Assembly (NCBI GenBank): GCA_017522125.1
Contig: JAFXAC010000077.1
Coordinates: 1-51,197 of the forward strand
Origin: Clostridia bacterium
Lineage (GTDB): Bacteria; Bacillota; Clostridia; Oscillospirales; CAG-272
Length of the DNA stretch: 51,197 bases
Direction of reading: 5' to 3'
Position numbers and translations under genes: made by a program. The notes beneath the pieces are model-generated. The model did not search any database, was not told where the DNA came from, and saw only the letters and a list, made by a program, of their open reading frames with translations. Positions 44,755-51,197 of the stretch are shown piece by piece (position 1 is the first letter of the stretch; every line of letters starts with the position of its first letter).

Positions 44755-45486
44755 ATGTCAAAAAGAGCCTTGATCGTCATAGGAGTGATCATACTCCTGC
44801 CGATAATGTTTACCCTGTTCTTTTATATAAGCTATTGCGGCGATAATCCCGTCGTGGCAAGCTATGACGGCGACGTTACGAGAATATCGTATAAGGACAA
44901 GATCCTTGTTGCCGTAGATGGGGAAGAGAATTATAGGTTCAGATATGGGGAATATCTCGGAAAAATAGGCGACAGAAACTTCGGTCCGTCCCTCTACCGT
45001 GTGCGTGACGATGAGGGCGGATGCTATTACGCCGTCGCCGACCGCGATAAGGACCTGCTGTACACCGAGTCGGGGCTGCTCGAGGACGGTGTGAAAACGG
45101 GCAACAGTACCGTAACAAGACTTGTTTTTGATAACTATTCGGTAATTATCGAAGGCTTTGAGGCGCAAACGGTGAGTAATGCCCTTTCGGGTGCTGATGC
45201 CGAGCAGATCGAGCTGAAGCCCGCGAAGTACCGTGACGAAAACGGTAAAGACCAATATCGCATTTACGATATATGGCTTTCTTACGACGGCTCTGCCATA
45301 CTCACGGAAAACGTAGGCAAGCTATTTTATCTGACAGAGGAAAAGACTTGGGCGTTCGTCCCGCTTGAAACGTATGAGGAGGGCATCGAGAAGTACGGCG
45401 AGAGCAGCAGCAAGCTTGTATTCGGCGCATACGCGGTAAAGTCGGCAGCGGCACGCATCGTGCTTAGCGAATACATACCCAAATAA
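44755..45486 (+). CDS. Membrane-anchored protein of unknown function
   Basis: I do not recognise this 243-residue protein. One N-terminal transmembrane helix (about 5-27; ALIVIGVIILLPIMFTLFFYIS) is followed by an extracytoplasmic, beta-rich domain with many Asp, Tyr and Gly residues (DGEENYRFRYGEYLGKIGD). Only one Cys (in YCGD) lies just after the helix, but the context is not a lipobox. It follows the FolC-like gene by 20 bases with AAAGGTGA before the ATG, so it may be the last gene of the plsY operon. A terminator follows at 45497-45536. Confidence 0.78.
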   Translation: MSKRALIVIGVIILLPIMFTLFFYISYCGDNPVVASYDGDVTRISYKDKILVAVDGEENYRFRYGEYLGKIGDRNFGPSLYRVRDDEGGCYYAVADRDKDLLYTESGLLEDGVKTGNSTVTRLVFDNYSVIIEGFEAQTVSNALSGADAEQIELKPAKYRDENGKDQYRIYDIWLSYDGSAILTENVGKLFYLTEEKTWAFVPLETYEEGIEKYGESSSKLVFGAYAVKSAAARIVLSEYIPK

Positions 45487-45496
45487 ATATCTATTA

Positions 45497-45536
45497 TCTC
45501 CGACTGAGCAGAGGTCTGCACAGTTGGAGATTTTTT
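45497..45536 (+). terminator. Terminator of the plsY operon
   Basis: TCTCCGACTG (45497-45506) pairs with CAGTTGGAGA (45521-45530), allowing one G-T pair, with a 14-nt loop and then TTTTTT. Confidence 0.85.
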
Positions 45537-45689
45537 ATCTCAAACGCCGAAAATGTAAGCAGTAAACAATAATGGATAAAAATTACATTGAAACTACAAA
45601 AAGTAAATAAAATGCTTTTTTCGACAATTAAAAGCGGTTAAAAAAACAGAAAAATAAAAATTTGTGCAATTTGACCATTGTGGTTGGAC

Positions 45690-45836
45690 GATGAGCTTGT
45701 CTGAGGGCTCGGAGAAGGGGAGCGAGGCATGCGAAAAGGTTGCGCGTGCAACGTTTGCACCCCAAAGGGGGTAAAAACAATTAACTATCGCGGAACAGTT
45801 TGCGCTGACATGCCTAAAAACGGGCTGATAAGCTAA
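45690..45836 (+). ncRNA. Candidate structured RNA in a gene-less stretch
   Basis: The gap 45537-46012 is AT-rich at both ends, but this part is GC-richer and folds on paper. AGCTT (45694-45698) pairs with AAGCT (45830-45834). GCTC (45707-45710) pairs with GAGC (45720-45723). GGCATG (45726-45731) pairs with CATGCC (45809-45814), enclosing GTTGC-GCGT-GCAAC (about 45739-45752) and a CCCC/GGGG hairpin (about 45760-45771). No strong promoter or terminator frames it, and the strand is a guess. The 114-codon minus-strand frame here (45594-45938) has no protein-like features. No known RNA family was recognised; an Rfam search (including the raiA motif) would decide. Confidence 0.4.
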
Positions 45837-46012
45837 AAAATGACTTAAAAAATTAAACAGAATGTAATTTTTATTTACTGCCTGCTTATGATGCGTTTTT
45901 TTGCACAAAGCAGATATCCCAAATCGATACGCGTTCATTTGACCGTATCACGCGCAGGCGTGAAAAAAACTCCGAAAAAATGACTCGGCGCAAGGTTTGA
46001 AAAATAATTTCG

Positions 46013-46041
46013 TTGACACTTTTTTCAGAATATGTTAATAT
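46013..46041 (+). promoter_or_regulatory. Promoter of the sugar ABC transporter operon
   Basis: TTGACA (46013-46018), 17 nt, TAATAT (46036-46041), 62 bases before the start codon. Confidence 0.8.
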
Positions 46042-46103
46042 ATATTTTAGAAATTTATTTTCGGCGGGAAAATCCCGCAAAAACAAAGGTAGGAGGAGTT
46101 GTA

Positions 46104-49100
46104 ATGACAACAAAATTCCAAAGAATTGTAGCTCTTCTCCTTGCCGTCTGCACTATGATGGGCTGTTTTATGCTTACAGCATACGCCGCTGATCCGACGT
46201 CGGATTCAAAAGGCGATTCAGTCACAAGTAATGCTATCGCAGACGCGAGGGAGCTACTCGATGCTATCACCTATGCAGAGTATCTTGCTTTGTACGGTGA
46301 CGACGCGATATACCCGTCGGGCACCGAAAGCATCGTGATCAATGGCGTTGACTATTATGCCGACAAGACCACGGCTGACGTCAAGAAGGAAACTTATGAC
46401 GGCATCGAGGGTCTGGTTACCCCCGAAAGCGGTGAGGTTACCTGGAAGGTCAACGTTCCCAAGACTGCCAAGTATGCTATCAAGCTTAAATACTGGCCTG
46501 TTGAGGGTAAGCCCGCGGCTATTCAGCGTGAGTTTAAGATAAACGGCGCTGTTCCTTTCGTCGAGGCTTATTACATCACTCTTTCGAGAGTGTGGAAAAA
46601 CGTCTATGACGAAGCAAACAAGCACACCCTTGAAACGGGCGATGAGCGTTATTTTCAGGCTGACTTCCTCGGAAACGAGATCAGACCTACGATGGTGACC
46701 GCTCCCGAATGGTGCGAGTATTCCCTTAAGGACATCGACGGCTTCTATCAGGACAGCTTCGAGTTTATGTTCACCGAGGGCGAGAATTTCATCACCCTTG
46801 AGGGCATAAGCCAGGCTATGGCTATTGCCTCTATCGAGCTTTACCCCTACGAAGAGCCCATTTCCTATGACGAGTACATCAAAAAGTACGAAGGTCAGCC
46901 CAACGGTACGGGCAATATAAAGTTTGAGGCAGAGCTTCCCTATAAGCTTTCCACCAACACCGTATATCCCGTTGAGGACCGTACCTCCGCACTCACCAGC
47001 CCCGTAGATCCCTCCTGCACTCTGCTTAACACCCTCGGCGGTGAAAAGTGGCAGACCTCGGGTCAGTGGGTAAGCTATCAGTTCACCGTTGAGACCAGCG
47101 GTATGTACGAGATAACCTCTCGCTTCAGACAGGACATCAATGACGGTATGTATTCCTCCCGTGTGCTTTATCTGTACAGTGACGACAGTGTTGCTGAGGG
47201 CGCGCTCGGATACTATAACGGCATTCCCTTCAGCGAGGCAAGAGAGCTGAGATTCAATTATTCTACCGATTGGCAGTCCGCGGCCCTTCAGTACGGCAAG
47301 TCCGTAGTGAACGAGGACGGCGAGACCGTAGTAGAGCTTTGCGATACGAAGTACTACTTCGAGGCGGGCGTTACCTACACCATGAAGCTTGAGGTTTCTC
47401 TCGGCTCGATGGGTAAGGTTATAAGCGATATTGAGAATTCCCTTACGGTAATCAACAACGCTTACCTTAACATAATCAGACTTACAGGCTCTAACCCCGA
47501 CGAGTATCGTGACTATTATTTCAGCGAGATAATGCCCGATACCATTATCAATATCATTCTCGAGGGTGAGAAGCTCAAGACCATTGCAAATCAGCTCGCA
47601 GCTCTTTCGGGCGAAACGGGATCTAACGTTGCAACGCTTCAGAAGATCGCGCGTCTGCTTGAGAGAATGGGCTCCGACGAGGACGAGATAGCAAAGAACC
47701 TTGAAACTCTCAAGACCTATATCGGTACTCTCGGCACTTGGCTCAGCGACGCAAAGAGCCAGCCCCTCCAGCTTGACTACATCGTGATTCAGGCTCCCGA
47801 GGATGAGCTTCCCGAGGCTGATGCAGGCTTCTTCGCAGCACTTTGGCACGAGCTTAAGAGCTTCTTCTGGAGCTTCTTCCGCGATTACAACAACATGGGT
47901 GCGTCCGCCGAAACCATTTCGGGCAACGAAACCATCGAGGTTTGGATCGCTACGGGCCGTGACCAGAGCCAGGTTCTCCGTAACCTTGTAAATAACGACT
48001 TTACTCCCGCTACGGGAATTCCCGTTGACCTCAAGCTCGTTGCAGCTAACACGCTTCTGCCTTCAATTCTTGCGGGCAGCGGTCCTGATACGTATCTCGG
48101 ACTCAGCGATAACGACGTTATCAACTACGCTATCCGTGGTGCGCTTGCTCCCATAGAGAATCAGGAGGGCTTTGATGAGGTTGCATCGACGCAGTTCAAT
48201 AAGGCTGCAATGATGGTTCTTGGTATTGCAGACGCACAAGAGGTTATGCACTACTACGGACTTCCCGAAACGCAGACCTTCCCGATGATGTTTATCCGTA
48301 CCGACATTCTTGCAAATCTCGGTATTGAAAAGCTCGATACTTGGGGAGATCTCCTTTCCGCAGCTACCGTTCTCAGCCAGAACAATATGACCATCGGTCT
48401 TTCCAACGACTATAAGATATTCCTCTATCAGATGGGCAGTGAGCTGTTCATTGACGGCGGAATGAGAGTCAACCTTGACTCCAACCTCGCACTTGATTCC
48501 TTTGAGACCATGTGCGATATGTTCACTCAGTACTCCTTCCCCTATAAATTCGACTTTGCAAACCGCTTCCGTACGGGCGAGATGCCCATCGGTATTGCCG
48601 CATATAACGCTACCTACAACCAGCTCATCGTATTTGCTACTGAGCTTCGCGGACTTTGGGAATTCGTTCCGCTGCCCGGCTATGAGTACGTAGATGAAAA
48701 CGGCGAGACCAAGATCAACAACTGCTCCGTTTCTACCGTAACGGCAACCGTTATGATCAACAACGACGGCGCAAATGCCGAGGCGCTTCATCAGAAGGCT
48801 TGGGAGTTCATGAAGTGGTATTCGGGCGCTGATTGCCAGATCAACTACTCAAACGAGATGGTTGCTATCCTCGGTGACTCCGCAAAGCACGCTACCGCAA
48901 ACGTAACCGCGCTTGACTCGATGCCTTGGACCAACAAGGAATACACGAACCTCAAGGCTCAGTTTGAGAACCTTGCTTCCATTCCTAACTACCCCGGCAC
49001 GTACATCATTCAGCGTTACACTCAGTTCTCCTTCCTGTCTGCTTATAACGACAAGCTCGATCCTACCGACGACCTTCTCGGATACATTCCCGTTATTAAT

Positions 49101-49508
49101 AAGGAAATATCTCGAAAGAGAGAAGAGTTCGGACTTGAAACCCTTGAGGTCGGAGAAACGCTGGCAAGCAAGCGTCAGTATATGATACTTGCGGCACTTG
49201 GCGCACTCGACGGACAGGGACTTACGAAGGCAGAGGAGGAAAGATACACCTCACTCGTTACCGTTATCAGCGACGCAGACAAGACGACCTACGCCGCAGA
49301 GATAGAGGCGCTTAAGAAGGCACTTTCCGACGTTCCTTCATATAAGGCTTATTGTGAGGACGTTTACATCGACGCTCTCAGAGCCGCAGGTGATGCTCTC
49401 AAGGCAGCAAACGGCGAGCTGTTTGGAAACATCAGCAAGTACGTCAACACCTGTGCTGACGCGCTGAAGTCGTATCAGGCATCTTACCCCGCTCCTATCG
49501 AGGGATAA
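46104..49508 (+). CDS. Giant ABC sugar-binding protein with N-terminal extension
   Basis: This 1134-residue exported protein has a signal peptide (residues 1-28; cleavage probably after TAYA). The first ~450 residues hold two beta-rich modules that look like carbohydrate-binding or beta-sandwich domains (VTWKVNVPKTAKYAIKLKYW; WVSYQFTVETSGMYEITSRF). A helical, coiled-coil-prone stretch (~470-560) comes next. The solute-binding domain (~607-915; TIEVWIATGRDQSQVLRNLV, LPSILAGSGPDTYLGLSD) resembles YtcQ/LplA-type proteins. A helical tail (~990-1134) ends it. Typical binding proteins are 420-560 residues, so this is twice the usual size. AGGAGGAG precedes the ATG at 46104. Two permease genes follow. 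No ATPase is in view. Confidence 0.88.
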   Translation: MTTKFQRIVALLLAVCTMMGCFMLTAYAADPTSDSKGDSVTSNAIADARELLDAITYAEYLALYGDDAIYPSGTESIVINGVDYYADKTTADVKKETYDGIEGLVTPESGEVTWKVNVPKTAKYAIKLKYWPVEGKPAAIQREFKINGAVPFVEAYYITLSRVWKNVYDEANKHTLETGDERYFQADFLGNEIRPTMVTAPEWCEYSLKDIDGFYQDSFEFMFTEGENFITLEGISQAMAIASIELYPYEEPISYDEYIKKYEGQPNGTGNIKFEAELPYKLSTNTVYPVEDRTSALTSPVDPSCTLLNTLGGEKWQTSGQWVSYQFTVETSGMYEITSRFRQDINDGMYSSRVLYLYSDDSVAEGALGYYNGIPFSEARELRFNYSTDWQSAALQYGKSVVNEDGETVVELCDTKYYFEAGVTYTMKLEVSLGSMGKVISDIENSLTVINNAYLNIIRLTGSNPDEYRDYYFSEIMPDTIINIILEGEKLKTIANQLAALSGETGSNVATLQKIARLLERMGSDEDEIAKNLETLKTYIGTLGTWLSDAKSQPLQLDYIVIQAPEDELPEADAGFFAALWHELKSFFWSFFRDYNNMGASAETISGNETIEVWIATGRDQSQVLRNLVNNDFTPATGIPVDLKLVAANTLLPSILAGSGPDTYLGLSDNDVINYAIRGALAPIENQEGFDEVASTQFNKAAMMVLGIADAQEVMHYYGLPETQTFPMMFIRTDILANLGIEKLDTWGDLLSAATVLSQNNMTIGLSNDYKIFLYQMGSELFIDGGMRVNLDSNLALDSFETMCDMFTQYSFPYKFDFANRFRTGEMPIGIAAYNATYNQLIVFATELRGLWEFVPLPGYEYVDENGETKINNCSVSTVTATVMINNDGANAEALHQKAWEFMKWYSGADCQINYSNEMVAILGDSAKHATANVTALDSMPWTNKEYTNLKAQFENLASIPNYPGTYIIQRYTQFSFLSAYNDKLDPTDDLLGYIPVINKEISRKREEFGLETLEVGETLASKRQYMILAALGALDGQGLTKAEEERYTSLVTVISDADKTTYAAEIEALKKALSDVPSYKAYCEDVYIDALRAAGDALKAANGELFGNISKYVNTCADALKSYQASYPAPIEG

Positions 49509-49547
49509 AGCATTAGAACCAAAATCAACGTAAGGAGAAACAAGTAC

Positions 49548-50495
49548 ATGTCAAGTAACACAGCAACAAAAAAGGCTGTATCCAGAAAAGATATGACACG
49601 CTGGCAGTGGACATGGAAAGAGATGAAGCGCAACTGGGTAGCGTACGTTATGATCGCTCCCTTCTGCATCGTTTTCACTCTTTTCACCGTAGCACCGGTT
49701 GTGGTCTCGCTTTTGATAAGCTTTACGGACTTTAACCTAATGCAGATCCCGAACATCGTGTGGCTGGATAACTACGTTCGCCTTTTCCTTGATGACGATC
49801 TTTTCCTGACTGCCATCAAAAACACGTTTATCTTCGCAGTAATCGTTGGCCCCGCTTCCTATTTGATGTCACTTATGGTCGCGTGGTTCATCAATGAGCT
49901 TAGCCCTAAGATCCGTGCTGTCGTAACGCTCATATTCTACGCCCCCTCCATTTCAGGTCAGGTTTATCTTATTTGGGGTACGCTTTTCTCCAGTGACTCA
50001 TACGGCTGGGTAAACGCAACGCTCCTTGACCTCAACCTTATAAGCGAGGAAATAGCGTGGTTTGAAAACGCATCTTACATTATGCCGCTTTGTATAGTGG
50101 TTGCCCTCTGGACCTCGCTTGGAACCTCGTTCCTTAGCTTTATTGCAGGTCTTCAGGGTATTGACCGCTCGATGTACGAGGCAGGCGCGGTTGACGGTAT
50201 CCGCAACCGTTGGCAGGAGCTTTGGTACATAACCCTGCCTTCCATGAAGCCGCAGCTGATGTTCGGTGCGGTCATGTCCATCACAAGCTCCTTCGGCTTC
50301 GGCGGAGTCGTTACCGCACTTTGCGGATTCCCCTCCACCGACTATGCCGCTTGGACCATTACTCACCACCTCGAAGACTACGGAGGACAGCGTTTTGAGG
50401 TTGGATATTCTTCGGCAATAGCAGTTGTGCTTTTTGCCATCATGATCGGAGCCAACGGCTTGGTCAAGAAAATCTTGTCAAAGGTAGGACAGTGA
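49548..50495 (+). CDS. Sugar ABC transporter permease (LplB/MalF type)
   Basis: This 315-residue inner-membrane protein has a charged N-terminal tail (KDMTRWQWTWKEMKRN) and six transmembrane helices, starting YVMIAPFCIVFTLFTVAPVV. The EAA loop that docks the ATPase reads YEAGAVDGIRNRWQELWYIT with LPSMKP after it, near residue 212. It belongs with the binding protein upstream (39 bases, AAGGAG) and the partner permease downstream (1 base between stop and ATG). The imported substrate is probably an oligosaccharide. Confidence 0.94.
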   Translation: MSSNTATKKAVSRKDMTRWQWTWKEMKRNWVAYVMIAPFCIVFTLFTVAPVVVSLLISFTDFNLMQIPNIVWLDNYVRLFLDDDLFLTAIKNTFIFAVIVGPASYLMSLMVAWFINELSPKIRAVVTLIFYAPSISGQVYLIWGTLFSSDSYGWVNATLLDLNLISEEIAWFENASYIMPLCIVVALWTSLGTSFLSFIAGLQGIDRSMYEAGAVDGIRNRWQELWYITLPSMKPQLMFGAVMSITSSFGFGGVVTALCGFPSTDYAAWTITHHLEDYGGQRFEVGYSSAIAVVLFAIMIGANGLVKKILSKVGQ

Positions 50496-50496
50496 T

Positions 50497-51197
50497 ATGG
50501 CAAAGAAATTAAGAACCAGAAAGCATAAGGTCGTACTTAACCGTTCGGCCGGTGGCGATGCGGGTATCACTGTAATCCTTACTCTGCTTGGTGCGTTCAT
50601 GTTCCTCCCCATGTTCTACGTTATCATGCAGTCGCTGAAGCCTCTTGACGAGCTTTGGATGTTCCCACCCAGATTTTACGTTATCAACCCCACGCTCTCC
50701 AACTTCGGTGATCTTTTCACCCTTATGAACACCTCCTGGGTACCGTTCTCACGTTACATATTCAATACTGTATTCGTGGCTGTAACGGGTACCGTAGGAA
50801 ACCTGTTCTTCGGATCGCTTGCCGCATACGCACTCGCAAAGATCGCGTTCCCCGGCGGCAAGACGATATTCAAAACTATCCGTATGTCGCTGATGTTCCA
50901 TCAGACGGTTACGCAGACTACTAACTTCATCATCATGAGTGCGCTCGGTATGCTTGATACCCAGTGGGCTATCATCATTCCCGCATGGGGCTCCACTCTC
51001 GGTCTTTACCTGATGAAGCAGTTTATGGAAACCAACGTTCCCAACACCGTTCTTGAGTCCTCAAGACTTGACGGCGCAAGCGAGCTTAAGACCTTCTGGG
51101 TCATCGCAATGCCCATGGTTAAGCCCGGTTGGCTTACTCTTATCGTTTACTGTTTCCAGAACCTTTGGAACTCCGGCTCCTCGATCTACATTCACTC
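50497..51197 (+). CDS. Sugar ABC transporter permease (YtcP/MalG type), cut by the window edge
   Basis: The frame is open from the ATG at 50497 to the last base; about 233 residues are seen, so the C-terminal ~60 are missing. It begins MAKKLRTRKHKVVLNRSAGG, then a first helix (ITVILTLLGAFMFLPMFYVI). MQSLKPLDELWMFPPRFYV follows, typical of the MalG/YtcP subunit. The EAA loop is SSRLDGASELKTFWVIAMPMVKPG, with the core DGASELKTF. It starts one base after the stop of the partner permease. Confidence 0.93.
   Translation, partial: MAKKLRTRKHKVVLNRSAGGDAGITVILTLLGAFMFLPMFYVIMQSLKPLDELWMFPPRFYVINPTLSNFGDLFTLMNTSWVPFSRYIFNTVFVAVTGTVGNLFFGSLAAYALAKIAFPGGKTIFKTIRMSLMFHQTVTQTTNFIIMSALGMLDTQWAIIIPAWGSTLGLYLMKQFMETNVPNTVLESSRLDGASELKTFWVIAMPMVKPGWLTLIVYCFQNLWNSGSSIYIH

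Noticed and set aside
45594-45938. 114-residue minus-strand protein in the gene-less gap
   Set aside because: Composition is not protein-like, there is no ribosome site, and it spans AT-rich spacer and the structured block.

Overview
The window looks like chromosomal DNA of an uncultured, probably gut-associated member of the Clostridia (Bacillota). The evidence is a forespore sigma factor (SigG), a CwlC-like amidase and a possible YpeB relative (a spore-former), a GlgC/GlgD pair, long-form HPF, RqcH, a type II pantothenate kinase, AGGAGG-type ribosome sites, and promoters that nearly all have a TTGACA-like -35, a 17-nt spacer and a TATAAT-like -10. Two genes are less typical of the class: a complete apolipoprotein N-acyltransferase (Lnt) and an aspartate-semialdehyde dehydrogenase of the archaeal/eukaryotic type. 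I cannot place it below class level. No phage, insertion sequence or CRISPR array is visible.

Layout. 1-303: array of short hairpins (array A). 304-2687: DUF6873-like protein, ribosomal protein L28 and MtaB on the minus strand. 2888-6832: upp, an RluA-family pseudouridine synthase, lnt, and a membrane-anchored XRE regulator. 6833-7293: hairpin array B. 7294-8070: sigG. 8180-18825: one long glycogen/alpha-glucan operon (glgB-glgC-glgD-glgA-glgP-GH13 hydrolase-small unknown protein). 18866-21725: EFR1-type ferredoxin, asd and rsmI (minus). 21789-28491: amidase, ligA, hpf, an AraC/GyrI-like regulator and a D,D-carboxypeptidase with Cys-rich tandem repeats. 28620-30829: YpeB-like protein, tRNA-Lys, hairpin array C and a GNAT-like protein. 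30861-32403: DUF5685-dnaJ pair (minus). 32576-37830: orphan sugar-binding lipoprotein, phosphomannomutase-like HAD protein, ROK glucokinase, coaW and a NagD-like phosphatase. 37845-41243: rqcH, rpsT and an Mbeg1-like hydrolase. 41345-45486: DUF3006 protein, plsY, methyltransferase, a degenerate FolC/Mur-ligase-like protein and a membrane-anchored unknown. 45487-46103: gene-poor stretch with a candidate structured RNA. 46104-51197: giant sugar-binding protein with two ABC permeases, the second cut by the window edge.

How it fits together. The ABC importers, ROK glucokinase and phosphomannomutase-like protein suggest import and phosphorylation of carbohydrate. GlgC/GlgD would activate glucose as ADP-glucose, GlgA and GlgB would build glycogen, and GlgP with the GH13 enzyme would break it down. 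Translation and ribosome care is also well represented: L28, S20, MtaB, RluA family, RsmI, HPF and RqcH.

The strongest unexplained signals are three intergenic arrays of small perfect hairpins. Each array has its own constant 7-8-nt linker (AATGATGT, ATATCGA, GTGAAAT), and in two arrays the linker flips orientation halfway. Others are the possible ~140-nt structured RNA near 45.7 kb, the FolC-like protein with a lost P-loop, and the Cys-repeat carboxypeptidase. All functional statements come from reading the sequence; no database search was run.
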